Origin: JAAZIN01 sp964441025
GTDB taxonomy: Bacteria > Bacillota > Dethiobacteria > DTU022
DNA: 31,198 nucleotides
Assembly (NCBI GenBank): GCA_964441025.1
Contig: CAYTXG010000020.1
Span: 1 to 31,198, forward strand
Direction: 5' to 3'
The position numbers and the translations under genes are program-made. Below are positions 1 to 8,147 of the stretch, piece after piece; within the stretch, counting starts at the first letter, position 1; the number at the start of each line of letters is the position of its first letter. The notes under the pieces are model-generated. The model did not search any database, had not been told where the DNA came from, and saw only the letters and a program-made list of their open reading frames with translations.

Positions 1-2
1 AT

Positions 3-80
3 ATCCTTGAGTTCAAACTCAACTACAGCGCCCTGCTGCGGGCTTTCACCTCGCCTTATGTGAGCAAAAAGATCCTCTAG
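3..80 (+). CDS. 3' end of an unidentified gene (truncated by window edge)
   Basis: An open frame enters from the left edge and ends at TAG 78-80, giving 25 residues (ILEFKLNYSA...YVSKKIL). The basic C-terminus resembles the tails of some transposases, which would fit the broken gene beside it, but 25 residues cannot establish this. It may equally be the end of an ordinary gene. Confidence 0.3.
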   Translation: MLEFKLNYSALLRAFTSPYVSKKIL

Positions 81-151
81 CCGGCAACAGGGACAGGGAC
101 TTTGCGAGGTGCCATCAGACCAGGGTGACGGTTCTTTCTTGCGGTTATTCA
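81..151. other. Short intergenic stretch, nothing recognised
   Basis: Between the truncated gene end and the acetyltransferase remnant I see no reading frame, hairpin or repeat that I can support. Confidence 0.4.
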
Positions 152-475
152 TCACGTGTCTATGAAGCTGCCGTCAGGATCGCTCAAAATTTTGGTGTAA
201 GTCAAACTATCGATCCATTTCTTTCTTACTTCGATCAATGAGAAGCCATTTTACTCCAGTACTCTTTGAGATGCAACATTCTCTGTTGATGTACCTGCGA
301 TGATATTTTCGAGATTATGCTTTTTAGCTCCCAGTTTCAGCGAAATCCGAACAGCCTCTGTAGCTATGCCTTTTTCGCCGTCATCTTTCTCTATCCTGTA
401 CCCCAACTTTGCACATCTGGCTGCGCCACCCTGTACCGAAAAGAGGTTGACATTGCCGACCGCATCTATCCCCAA
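152..475 (-). pseudogene. GNAT (RimJ/RimL-like) acetyltransferase remnant
   Basis: Reading leftward from 475, the protein shows GNAT landmarks: LGYRI, then the acetyl-CoA loop region KGIATEAVR, then the typical NVASQRVLE. At 251-253 the frame meets TAA where the family normally has Lys (VLEKNGF); the very next codons read NGF and the frame stays open for 32 more residues to TGA at 152-154. One base change (AAA to TAA) would explain the break. The N-terminal third is also missing: the first possible start is a TTG at 475 with an in-frame TGA immediately upstream (479-481), whereas full-length relatives are about 170-180 residues. I read it as a decayed gene. A sequencing error could explain the stop but not the missing N-terminus. 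Confidence 0.8.
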
Positions 476-503
476 AAATCACCCCCAGGGTGATTTATAC
501 TTG

Positions 504-532
504 GGTAGATTTGACAATATAGGTAGATTTGA
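504..532 (+). repeat. Two direct repeats GGTAGATTTGA over a promoter
   Basis: The 11-mer GGTAGATTTGA occurs at 504-514 and 522-532, 18 nt apart. The first copy overlaps the -35 box and the second fills the spacer up to the -10 box of the lipoprotein promoter. This placement suits an operator for a dimeric regulator, but no regulator is identified. Confidence 0.6.
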
Positions 533-539
533 GTATGAT
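511..539 (+). promoter_or_regulatory. Sigma-A type promoter of the lipoprotein gene
   Basis: TTGACA (511-516), a 17-nt spacer and TATGAT (534-539) form a near-consensus vegetative promoter 43 nt before the ATG at 582. It matches five or six of six bases at each element and points at the only plausible downstream gene. Confidence 0.75.
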
Positions 540-581
540 TATTCACAGGGAGTATTACTAAAAATCGAGGTGAGCGAAAAG

Positions 582-1094
582 ATGAAAAGAGTGTTGGTTG
601 TTGTGGCCGCCCTGCTCCTGCTGCTGCCCCTGACCGGTTGCGGCATCATCAAGAAGAAGGTAGCCGAAAAGATCACGGATAAAATCAGTGAGGGCATTAT
701 GGAGAAGGTAATTGGAGAGGACGTAGATGTTGATATTGAAGACGGCAAGATCACGGTCACGGGCGATGACGGCGCGAAATGGACCACGGGCGGCGTCGAG
801 TGGCCTGAAGAGGGGGCGGCGTCCCGGATCCCGCGGTTCGATGGGGGCAGGCTCGAGACATCAATGAATGCGGAGGATAACTGCTGGCTGCACTTGGAAG
901 ATGTGGAAGAAGATGATTACCGGCAATATGTTGAGGTGCTGAAAGATGCGGGCTTTGTCTTGCAAGCAGGGGAGTATACGGACGCAGATTCTCTGGGCTA
1001 CAACGCTGGCAAGGACGGTGAGCTGCTGGTGATGACGAGCTACGACCGCAACAATGGTGAATTGGGCATACAGGTGATAGTGACAGGAGAATAG
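582..1094 (+). CDS. Secreted lipoprotein of unknown function
   Basis: The 170-residue product begins MKRVLVVVAA, has a leucine-rich signal peptide, and a lipobox LTGC with the lipidated Cys near residue 22, so it should be exported and anchored to the outer face of the membrane. The mature part starts with a Lys-rich stretch, then an acidic segment (GEDVDVDIEDGKITVTGDDG), then a C-terminal domain with WLHLEDVEEDDYRQYVEVLKDAGF, a pattern seen in small periplasmic or lipoprotein domains of Gram-positives. I cannot name the family securely. The frame is open upstream to 300, but ATG 582 is preferred because of the signal peptide, the GAGGTGAG ribosome binding site at 567-574 and the promoter at 511-539. 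An in-frame GTG at 570 is a weaker alternative. It stands alone. Confidence 0.85.
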   Translation: MKRVLVVVAALLLLLPLTGCGIIKKKVAEKITDKISEGIMEKVIGEDVDVDIEDGKITVTGDDGAKWTTGGVEWPEEGAASRIPRFDGGRLETSMNAEDNCWLHLEDVEEDDYRQYVEVLKDAGFVLQAGEYTDADSLGYNAGKDGELLVMTSYDRNNGELGIQVIVTGE

Positions 1095-1140
1095 TGTACT
1101 CCGGTGCAGCCCGGGCAGCAGGACGGAGCGGCACCGGCAT

Positions 1141-1172
1141 CTACCGGCAGAAGACTCTCCGGGTAGGGTTTT
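1141..1172 (+). terminator. Possible weak intrinsic terminator
   Basis: CTACCGG (1141-1147) pairs with CCGGGTAG (1159-1166) with one bulged G, followed by GGTTTT. It lies between the lipoprotein and the AcuB-like gene. The T-run is short, so the call is tentative. Confidence 0.4.
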
Positions 1173-1264
1173 CTGCCATTATATTTCCGGGAGAGGATTT
1201 TGCACCTCTTTGCAGAAAACAGAATTAAGGAGAACCGAAATATTTGCTGCGGGGGGGATATTCT

Positions 1265-1897
1265 ATGTTTGTCCAGGATTATATGTCTGTAAATCCCATA
1301 ACGGTGGCTCCTGAAAGTACATTGGGTGATGCTCTCAATTTGATGAAAGAGCACTCCATCCGCCGGCTACCGGTGGTTTCCAAAGGGGATCTCGTGGGGT
1401 TGGTTACCGAGCAGGATCTGATGAAGGCCTCACCATCCCCTGCAACCAGTCTTTCGATATGGGAGGTAAATTATCTTTTCCCCAAAATAAAGATCAAGGA
1501 TATAATGACAAAAGAGGTGTTTACAGTCACACCCGGGACGATCCTCGAGGAGGCGGCGCTGATCATGCAGGAGAAGAAGATCGGCACCCTGCCGGTACTC
1601 GGGGATAACCAGCTGGTGGGGCTCATTACCGAAAGCGATATCTTCAAGGCCTTTATTGATGTGCTCGCTTTGAAGCACCCCAGTGTGCGGGTGACGCTGC
1701 CGGTGGAGGATCAGGTGGGTGTGCTGAAACATGTTGCGGAAGTGGTGGGCGCAGCGGGGATCAATATTATTTCCACCATTGTACAGCGTTTTGCCGACAA
1801 CCGGGTTTACCTTATTCTGCGTCTTGATACAGTAGACGTTGACGGTGTGGCCGCAATCTTCAAAAAAGCCGAAATGCAGGTGGTGCATATCTGTTAG
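1265..1897 (+). CDS. acuB: AcuB-like CBS-pair / ACT-domain protein
   Basis: The 210-residue protein has two CBS motifs (about residues 1-60, with DYMSVNPITV and RRLPVV; about 75-130, with DIMTKEVFTV and GTLPVL.GLITESD) followed by an ACT-like domain (about 135-210, PVEDQVGVLKHVAEVVGAAGINI). This domain order and length match AcuB, linked in Bacillus to acetoin/acetyl-CoA metabolism. CBS pairs usually bind adenine nucleotides and ACT domains small metabolites, so it is likely a cytoplasmic sensor; the ligand cannot be read from sequence. The acuA and acuC partners are not nearby. ATG 1265 is chosen because a GGGGGG ribosome binding site lies just upstream and the protein begins at the CBS domain; the frame is open a little further upstream (1244). 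Confidence 0.85.
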   Translation: MFVQDYMSVNPITVAPESTLGDALNLMKEHSIRRLPVVSKGDLVGLVTEQDLMKASPSPATSLSIWEVNYLFPKIKIKDIMTKEVFTVTPGTILEEAALIMQEKKIGTLPVLGDNQLVGLITESDIFKAFIDVLALKHPSVRVTLPVEDQVGVLKHVAEVVGAAGINIISTIVQRFADNRVYLILRLDTVDVDGVAAIFKKAEMQVVHIC

Positions 1898-1988
1898 CGC
1901 TCCCGGCCGGCATCCCGGACGGCAGGCTTCAGAAAGTACGCGGCGGGTTATGGACCGTCCAACCGCAAGAACCGGGGGAATGTATAGG

Positions 1989-3491
1989 CTACAGGTCCTT
2001 TTCCCCTGCCATGACGCTTTGGGCAAGCCAGATGCTGAATACAGCGCCCCTTCCCGGCTTGCTGTGCGCCGAAACCCTGCCGCCGTGCAGCTCAACGATC
2101 TGCTTGACAATGGCCAGACCCAGGCCTGTTCCGGCATCAATGCGGGTCCGCGCCTTATCCACCTTGTAAAAACGGTTCCAGATCAGGGGCAGCTCCGCTT
2201 CAGCGATGCCGGGCCCTTCATCGGCAACTTTGAGCAGCGCTCCCTTTCCTGCCCCCTGCAGGGTAAGCGTTATTTCGGAGCCTGAAGGGCTGCAGCGGAT
2301 TGCGTTTTCCACCAGGTTAACCAGGACCTGGTGGAGCCGCATCTCATCGCCATCGATATCAGGCACCTCCTCCTCTACATGCAGGGTAAGCGTGATGTTT
2401 TTGGCGGTAGCGGCATAATGCAGGTGCTGCAGGGAGCGCTGTACCGCTCTCTCAGGTTGAAGCCTTCTTTTTTCAAGGGTGATGCCCCGGGATTCCAGGT
2501 TGGTAAGATCCAGCAGATCCTTGACCAGACGGCCGAGAAATATAGTATCCTTGTGCATGATTTCCAAAAAAGCGGCTGTTTCTTCAGCGGTGCAGCTGCC
2601 CTCCCTGAGCAGCTCCAGAAAACCCTGCAGCGAGGTCAGGGGAGCCCGCAGTTCATGCGAGATGTCGGATATAAATTCCTGCTGCAGCCTGACCAACCGG
2701 TGCTGCTGTTCAATAGTTGCCCCCACCTGCTCAATCGCAAAATTCAGCGTATCGGCCAGCCGGCCAAGCTCGTCGTCGGAGTGGTAGCTGATCCGGTTCT
2801 GATAGTCGCCCCTGGAGACGGCCAGGGCGACGCGACTCATGTCCTCAAGGGGCTGTGCTATCTTTCGGGAAAGGGTGTAACCCAGTAAAAGAGCAAGAAA
2901 AGTAGCGCCGACGGCGGCATAGAGAACCAGCCTTTTTAAACCGGCAATAGTCACAGTGACGGGCCAGAGGGGGTGGCTTATGGCCAGTGCGCCCACCACC
3001 GGCCCTCTATCTTTCTCCTGCTCGCCCCCCATATTACCCTCATCACTGCCCGGGGAATTCTCGTAAAGGGGGGTCATATGGATTAGGCTATTGTAATCGG
3101 GACCGGTGATCTGCTTGGTGATGTAATTGCCCGCCAGAACATGGGCAATATCTGTCTGTTCAACTTGAAGGCCAAGCTTTTGCGGATTGTCACCGGCTAC
3201 GGTGAGAATAGAGCCCCTGTCGTCTATGACCCAAAGATAGACATCATAGGTGAATGCAATTGTGCCGGCAAGATGGGTCAGCGAGGGCAGATCGTTTTCC
3301 AAAAGGGGTTTTTCCAGAAGGGAGGCTGCTTTTTCACCCTGGCTTTCCAGCTGAAAACCCTCGACGCTAAAAAAATATTTCTGCATGAGGGTGACAAAAA
3401 CAATTGTGATCACGCTCATTACAGCCAGGGTGACGACCAGATAACTGATCAGCAGCCTGGTGAAAATTCTTTTAGGCGAAAGCAGCCTCAT
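1989..3491 (-). CDS. Membrane sensor histidine kinase (PhoR/ResE-like)
   Basis: The 500-residue protein has a first membrane segment at about residues 13-36, an extracytoplasmic sensing domain to about 185, a second membrane segment at about 188-208, a HAMP linker (about 207-258), the H-box ISDISHELRAPL with phospho-acceptor His279, and an ATPase domain with N-box NLVENAIRC and G-boxes DEGPGI and GTGLGLAIV. All catalytic motifs are present. Its ATG (3491) overlaps the TGA of the response regulator (ATGA), indicating translational coupling, so the two proteins should form a phosphorelay. The sensing domain is of PhoR/ResE/VicK-type layout, but the signal is unknown. The frame continues to 3533, but the overlap start is preferred. 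Confidence 0.93.
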   Translation of the reverse strand: MRLLSPKRIFTRLLISYLVVTLAVMSVITIVFVTLMQKYFFSVEGFQLESQGEKAASLLEKPLLENDLPSLTHLAGTIAFTYDVYLWVIDDRGSILTVAGDNPQKLGLQVEQTDIAHVLAGNYITKQITGPDYNSLIHMTPLYENSPGSDEGNMGGEQEKDRGPVVGALAISHPLWPVTVTIAGLKRLVLYAAVGATFLALLLGYTLSRKIAQPLEDMSRVALAVSRGDYQNRISYHSDDELGRLADTLNFAIEQVGATIEQQHRLVRLQQEFISDISHELRAPLTSLQGFLELLREGSCTAEETAAFLEIMHKDTIFLGRLVKDLLDLTNLESRGITLEKRRLQPERAVQRSLQHLHYAATAKNITLTLHVEEEVPDIDGDEMRLHQVLVNLVENAIRCSPSGSEITLTLQGAGKGALLKVADEGPGIAEAELPLIWNRFYKVDKARTRIDAGTGLGLAIVKQIVELHGGRVSAHSKPGRGAVFSIWLAQSVMAGEKDL

Positions 3492-4189
3492 CGAATCCCA
3501 TCCTGATGTTCGAATTTGTAGCCGACACCCCATACCGTATGGATATACTGCTCCGCCGCGCCGCCTTCCTTCAGTTTTTGCCGCAGATTCTTGATATGCT
3601 CATCAACAGTGCGGCTGGCGCCGGTGTAATCATAACCCCAGACCAGCTGCATCAACTCTTCCCGGCTGTAGATGCGGCCGGGGCGGCAGGCCAGCAGGTA
3701 GAGCAGGTCAAACTCTTTTGGCGTAAGTATTACATTCCCCCTGCCGCTTATGTCCACCCTCCTGTTTTCGAGGTTGATCTCTATACCCGGGGCCTGCAAA
3801 AAAGGGCGCTTTTCTGTGGCGCTCCTGCTTACCCTGCGCAGTATTGCCTCCACCCGCGCTGTTAGCTCCCGCAGGCTGAAGGGTTTGACCACGTAATCGT
3901 CGGCGCCAAGTTTAAGCCCCAGCACCCTGTCAATTTCATCGCTCCGGGCTGTGAGAATGAGAATAGGCGTACCTGTGCCGGCAGCGTTAAGCTCGCGGCA
4001 GATCTCGAAGCCGTCTTTTCCAGGCAGCATCAGATCCAGGATAATCAGATCGAATGTTCCCTTAAGGGCGCGGGAGAGCCCGTTTAAACCGTTTTCCTCC
4101 ACGGTTACATTGTAACCCTCCCGGGTCAGGCAGGTTCTAAGAAGCGCGAGAATATGGCGGTCATCTTCGATTACCAGGATTTCAGTCAT
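3488..4189 (-). CDS. OmpR-family response regulator
   Basis: The 233-residue protein has a receiver domain (about 1-120) with acidic pocket E8-D9-D10, phospho-acceptor Asp52 (ILDLMLPGKDG), Thr80 and Lys102 (DDYVVKPF), followed by a winged-helix DNA-binding domain (about 135-230) with LTPKEFDLLYLLA, YSREELMQLVWGYDY and the recognition-helix segment SRTVDEHIKNLRQKL. This is the standard layout of PhoB/PhoP/ResD-type transcription regulators. It is transcribed first, with the kinase gene overlapping its stop. ATG 4189 is chosen because GAGGTG lies 6 nt upstream; an in-frame GTG at 4198 would add three residues. The targets are unknown; the glycosyltransferase upstream on the same strand is a possible one by position only. 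Confidence 0.93.
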   Translation of the reverse strand: MTEILVIEDDRHILALLRTCLTREGYNVTVEENGLNGLSRALKGTFDLIILDLMLPGKDGFEICRELNAAGTGTPILILTARSDEIDRVLGLKLGADDYVVKPFSLRELTARVEAILRRVSRSATEKRPFLQAPGIEINLENRRVDISGRGNVILTPKEFDLLYLLACRPGRIYSREELMQLVWGYDYTGASRTVDEHIKNLRQKLKEGGAAEQYIHTVWGVGYKFEHQDGIR

Positions 4190-4255
4190 ACAGGGCACCT
4201 CGGTCGCATTCCTTTTAAATAATATTAACAGATTACCGGGGCCTTTGCCTTATAT

Positions 4256-5554
4256 TTATCTGATCCGATCCGGCGAGGCGCTCAGGGGGATGCCGGAGGA
4301 ACGCCTTCTGTATGAGCCCATGCAGCACAGCTCGCAGTGGTTCAGCGCCCTGGAGTGCCGGGTGGACATCCAGCTGCTGTTGGCGGGGGTGAAAAGGGCG
4401 CAAAAAATGATCAGCAGCCAGGTCATGCAGAAGAGAGGATACAATGGGTAGAATATAAAGGGTTTCCGCGGCAGACTATCAAGGGCCATGGTCAGGAGGG
4501 GCAGGAGGTAGGGAACGGCCACGAGTCCGGCGCCTGCATATGGATAGTGGGCGCTCAGGTAGGCGCAGGGCGAACCGGCGCCTATTTCCGGAAAGAGCAC
4601 GCCCAGCAGCCCCAGCAGGGCCCCGGCAGCGATGACAAAAAGCTGCATCAGGCGGAGACCGCCCTCAATTTGGGCAACACTGCCACTGCACAGCCCTGTG
4701 CCCAGGAGTTTTGGCGCGTAGCGAAGGGCGACATTGATCTGCCCCCTGGCCCAGCGCAGCCGCTGGCGGCAGGAGAGAAGAAAGTGAAGCGGTTTTTCAT
4801 CGTAAACCCGGGTTTCCAGGGCAAATGAGGTCCGGTATCCCCTCAGCAGCGCCTGCATGGAGTATTCCAGATCCTCCGTCAGGGTGGCGGTTGACCAGCC
4901 GATTTCACGGAGTACCTCTCCAGAGATGCACACTCCCGTGCCGGCCAGGGCGGCGCTCAAACCCAGGTTGTAGCGGGCCAGGAGCAAAAACCGGTTGTTG
5001 TACCAGAAAGTAAGGCTGTAGGCGGCGGTGACCCAGTTATCGTTTGGGTTTTTGGAATCGATAAAACACTGGATCAGTTTCTCCCCATTGAGGAGACGAT
5101 TGTTCATGACTCTGAGGAAATTAGAATCCACCAGGTTGTCGGCATCAAAAAATACAGCGGCGTCATAACGGGCGCTGCCTTTCACGCCTGTTAGCCCCAT
5201 ACGCTTCAGGGCGTCTTCAAGGGCAAAACCTTTTCCCCTTCGGCTGCGGCTGAAGCGCTCCCATACCGCAACTCCGAAGCTCCGAGCCAACAGGGCGGTA
5301 TGATCGCTGCAATTATCGGCAATGATAAAGATGTCGTACAGTTCCCGGGGATAGTCAAGTTCCAGGAGGTTGTCTATCAATCTGCCGAGCACCGGCGTTT
5401 CATTATGTGCCGGAACGATTATTGCGAAACGGCATCGTGGGGGATGACATTTGACGGGGCGCCTGCTAAAGAGGCCGGCAAGCGCCAGCAGCAGATAATA
5501 GACCGCAAAAGCAAAAACAATATACTGCACGGCACAGATGATGGGGCTGAACAT
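4256..5554 (-). CDS. Membrane family-2 glycosyltransferase (processive type)
   Basis: The 432-residue protein has an N-terminal membrane segment (about 5-29), a GT-A domain with the GT2 signatures PAHNE (48-52), DNCSD (80-84), FFDADN (135-140), the acceptor-site TEDLE (225-229) and the QxxRW motif QRLRW (263-267), then two to three hydrophobic segments at the C-terminus. QxxRW is typical of processive, membrane-embedded synthases such as the cellulose, hyaluronan and poly-GlcNAc types, so it probably extrudes or builds a polysaccharide or glycolipid from a nucleotide sugar. The sugar and product are not predictable. ATG 5554 is chosen because AGCGGAGGA lies 4 nt upstream; an earlier in-frame start at 5596 has no site. 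No export partners are adjacent. Confidence 0.88.
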   Translation of the reverse strand: MFSPIICAVQYIVFAFAVYYLLLALAGLFSRRPVKCHPPRCRFAIIVPAHNETPVLGRLIDNLLELDYPRELYDIFIIADNCSDHTALLARSFGVAVWERFSRSRRGKGFALEDALKRMGLTGVKGSARYDAAVFFDADNLVDSNFLRVMNNRLLNGEKLIQCFIDSKNPNDNWVTAAYSLTFWYNNRFLLLARYNLGLSAALAGTGVCISGEVLREIGWSTATLTEDLEYSMQALLRGYRTSFALETRVYDEKPLHFLLSCRQRLRWARGQINVALRYAPKLLGTGLCSGSVAQIEGGLRLMQLFVIAAGALLGLLGVLFPEIGAGSPCAYLSAHYPYAGAGLVAVPYLLPLLTMALDSLPRKPFIFYPLYPLFCMTWLLIIFCALFTPANSSWMSTRHSRALNHCELCCMGSYRRRSSGIPLSASPDRIR

Positions 5555-5591
5555 AGAATCCTCCGCTGGGTTGCTTATTTTATCCCAGTAA

Positions 5592-5618
5592 ATCATATAA
5601 ATGCAAAATTAATGTCAA
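5592..5618 (-). promoter_or_regulatory. Candidate promoter of the glycosyltransferase gene
   Basis: On the minus strand a perfect TTGACA (5618-5613) precedes TATGAT (5597-5592) with a short 15-nt spacer, about 40 nt upstream of the start at 5554. The surrounding 5597-5737 segment between divergent genes is visibly AT-rich. The short spacer lowers confidence. Confidence 0.35.
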
Positions 5619-5737
5619 ATATATGTAAATACATTGTAAAAATTATTACTTACGGTGAAGAAGGAATAATTAGCCCGGATCAAGAATACAGGGAAGACCT
5701 TTTTTATCCTGAAGTATGAATTTCTTGGGGGTTAGGC

Positions 5738-6670
5738 ATGGCGGTCCTGATGAAAGGCAAGGATATCCTATCGATCAATGAGCTGGCCCGGGAAGAGGTC
5801 CGGCAAATCCTGGATACGGCGAAGATTTTCAAGATGAAGAATCAGGTGGGAGAGATCTTTCAACCGCTCAGGGGAAAAACCCTGGGGATGATCTTTCAGA
5901 AGTCTTCCACCCGTACAAGGATCTCTTTTGAGGTAGCCATGTGGCAGCTGGGCGGTTATGCCCTCTTTCTCAGCGCCGTCGATCTCCAGCTGAAGCGCGG
6001 CGAGACCATACCCGACACCGCCAGGGTGTTGAGCCGTTACCTTGACGCGCTGATGATCCGCACGTATGACCACCAGGATGTGGTTGATCTGGCCGCTTAC
6101 AGCGACATACCCATCATCAACGGGCTTACCGATCTGCTGCATCCCTGCCAGGTCCTGGCCGACCTGCTGACCATTGAAGAGAAAAAGGGCGCCCTGGCCG
6201 GCCTGAAGCTGGCTTATGTCGGCGACGGCAACAATATGGCCCATTCACTCATGTACGGCGGGGCCAAAGTGGGGATGGATGTGACCATCTGCTGCCCGCC
6301 GGGTTATACACCCGATCCCGAAGTGACCGTTCTGGCTGAAGCGGATGCTGCGGAAAGCGGTGCAGCCATTGAGATAAATCATGATCCCGCAGCGGCTGTA
6401 CAGAACGCCGATATTATCTATACAGATGTCTGGGCCAGCATGGGCCAGGAAGAGGAGCATGCCGAACGGGTAAAGATCTTCGCCCCGTACCAGGTTAACA
6501 GGGCGCTTCTGGATAAAGCCAAAACCGATACCCTGGTTATGCACTGCCTGCCCGCTCACCGGGGTGAAGAAATAACCGATGAAGTGATTGAGGACCGACG
6601 ATCCATCGTCTTTGATGAAGCCGAAAACCGCCTTCATGTGCAGAAGGCAATTCTGGCGCTGGTTATCTAA
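5738..6670 (+). CDS. argF: Ornithine carbamoyltransferase
   Basis: This enzyme transfers the carbamoyl group of carbamoyl phosphate to ornithine, giving citrulline. The 310-residue length is normal. Carbamoyl-phosphate residues are in STRTR (57-61) and HPCQ (135-138); the ornithine-specific DVW-x-SMG loop (TDVWASMG) and HCLP (269-272) separate it from aspartate carbamoyltransferase. It starts at ATG 5738 behind GGGGG. No other arginine-synthesis genes and no arginine deiminase or carbamate kinase genes lie in the window, so anabolic or catabolic use cannot be decided. The next gene, 29 nt away with its own ribosome binding site and no terminator between, is a COG2403 GTPase-like protein probably in the same operon. 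Confidence 0.95.
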   Translation: MAVLMKGKDILSINELAREEVRQILDTAKIFKMKNQVGEIFQPLRGKTLGMIFQKSSTRTRISFEVAMWQLGGYALFLSAVDLQLKRGETIPDTARVLSRYLDALMIRTYDHQDVVDLAAYSDIPIINGLTDLLHPCQVLADLLTIEEKKGALAGLKLAYVGDGNNMAHSLMYGGAKVGMDVTICCPPGYTPDPEVTVLAEADAAESGAAIEINHDPAAAVQNADIIYTDVWASMGQEEEHAERVKIFAPYQVNRALLDKAKTDTLVMHCLPAHRGEEITDEVIEDRRSIVFDEAENRLHVQKAILALVI

Positions 6671-6699
6671 AAAAACCAAAAATCAAAGGAGTGCCGACG

Positions 6700-8013
6700 A
6701 TGGATCGGGATATTAATGTGATCATTATGGGCGCCGCCGGGCGCGATTTTCATAATTACAACCTGTTTTTCAGGAACAATCCCCATTACCGTGTGATCGC
6801 TTTCACCGCTGCCCAGATTCCAGATATTGCAGGGAGGCTCTATCCTGCCTCCCTTGCAGGTTCGCTTTACCCCGAAGGAATCCCCATCTACCCGGAAGAT
6901 GATCTGATCAGGCTGATCAAGGACAACGGGGTCAGAGAGGTTTTATTTGCTTACAGCGATGTGACCCACAACTATGTTATGTCCAAGGCTTCAGAGGTGA
7001 TGGCGGCCGGGGCGGACTTCAAACTGCTCGGGCCGGACTCAACAATGCTCAAATCTTGCAAGCCTGTTGTCGCCGTGACCGCAGTCCGCACCGGAGTGGG
7101 GAAGAGCCAGACCACGCGGCGGATATGTGAACTATTGAAAGAAAAGGGGAGAAAGGTGGTCGTGGTGCGCCATCCCATGCCCTACGGGGATCTGGCCGCG
7201 CAGGCCTGCCAGCGCTACGGCAGCTATGAGGATCTGGACAGCCACAAGTGCACCATCGAGGAGCGAGAAGAGTACGAACCCCATATTGACTGCGGGGTGG
7301 TGGTCTACGCCGGGGTGGACTACGGCCGGATCCTGGAGCAGGCGGAGCAGGAGGCCGATGTGATTGTCTGGGATGGGGGAAACAACGATTTCTCCTTTTA
7401 CCGGGCCGATCTTTACATCACCCTGGTGGATCCGCACCGTCCAGGCCATGAACTGACCTACCACCCGGGCGAGACAAATCTGCGCCTTGCCGATGTTGTT
7501 GTGATCAACAAGGAGGAGACCGCCAGCTTTCACGATATCGGTACAGTCCTGGAAAACATACAGCGGGTCAACAGCAAGGCTGTGATTATCGAAGCCGCCT
7601 CACCCATTTTCATTGAAGGTAAAAACGGGATCAGGGGAAAGCGTGTCCTAGTTGTTGAAGACGGGCCCACGCTGACACACGGGGAGATGTCCTACGGCGC
7701 CGGAGTAATTGCAGCCAAGAAATTCGGCGCCGCCGAACTGGTGGACCCGCGGCCCTTCGCAGTGGGCACGATAAAAGAGGTATTTGAAAACTACCCGCAT
7801 ATAGGAACCTATTTGCCGGCCATGGGTTACGGAGAGCAGCAGGTGCGCGATCTGGGGCTGACCATCAATCGCTCCGGCGCCGAACTGGTGGTCATCGCCA
7901 CCCCCATTGACCTGCGCCGGATAATAGATATTGGAAAGCCGGCCCTGCGGGTAAAATATGAGCTGCAGGAGCTGGGCCGGCCTACCCTCTCCGATCTGCT
8001 CTCCCGGTTTTAA
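6700..8013 (+). CDS. COG2403 GTPase-like protein (cyclic 2,3-diphosphoglycerate synthetase-like)
   Basis: The 437-residue protein has an N-terminal Rossmann-like part (INVIIMGAAGRDFHNYN, residues 5-21), a P-loop VRTGVGKS (129-136) followed by TTRRI, a DGGNNDFSF segment, and a VVINKEE segment at the place of a guanine-recognition motif. This pattern matches the COG2403 family of predicted GTPases, whose only characterised relatives I know are cyclic 2,3-diphosphoglycerate synthetases of methanogens. The bacterial role is not established. ATG 6700 is preferred to the GTG at 6691 because AAAGGAG lies 8 nt before it. It follows the ornithine carbamoyltransferase gene and ends at a strong terminator, so the two form a likely two-gene operon, which suggests a job connected with carbamoyl or acyl phosphate chemistry. 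Confidence 0.85.
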   Translation: MDRDINVIIMGAAGRDFHNYNLFFRNNPHYRVIAFTAAQIPDIAGRLYPASLAGSLYPEGIPIYPEDDLIRLIKDNGVREVLFAYSDVTHNYVMSKASEVMAAGADFKLLGPDSTMLKSCKPVVAVTAVRTGVGKSQTTRRICELLKEKGRKVVVVRHPMPYGDLAAQACQRYGSYEDLDSHKCTIEEREEYEPHIDCGVVVYAGVDYGRILEQAEQEADVIVWDGGNNDFSFYRADLYITLVDPHRPGHELTYHPGETNLRLADVVVINKEETASFHDIGTVLENIQRVNSKAVIIEAASPIFIEGKNGIRGKRVLVVEDGPTLTHGEMSYGAGVIAAKKFGAAELVDPRPFAVGTIKEVFENYPHIGTYLPAMGYGEQQVRDLGLTINRSGAELVVIATPIDLRRIIDIGKPALRVKYELQELGRPTLSDLLSRF

Positions 8014-8020
8014 GGCAGCG

Positions 8021-8051
8021 AAGAAGCCCCCCAAAAGGAGGGCTTCTTTTT
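8021..8051 (+). terminator. Intrinsic terminator of the argF operon
   Basis: AAGAAGCCC (8021-8029) pairs perfectly with GGGCTTCTT (8040-8048), and the stem runs into a T-run ending at 8051. It starts 8 nt after the COG2403 stop codon. Confidence 0.88.
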
Positions 8052-8147
8052 ACAGCGCCCCTTGCCGTGTGCCGGCCGGGCGCGGCGGCCTGTTTGTTTT
8101 GAGACACTGTGGTAAAATAAGAGCAAACTGTTAGCGGAGGCTGAACC

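Noticed and set aside
5597..5737. ArgR operator upstream of argF
   Set aside because: AT-rich sequence with single half-site-like words (TATGAAT near 5715) but no pair close to the consensus.
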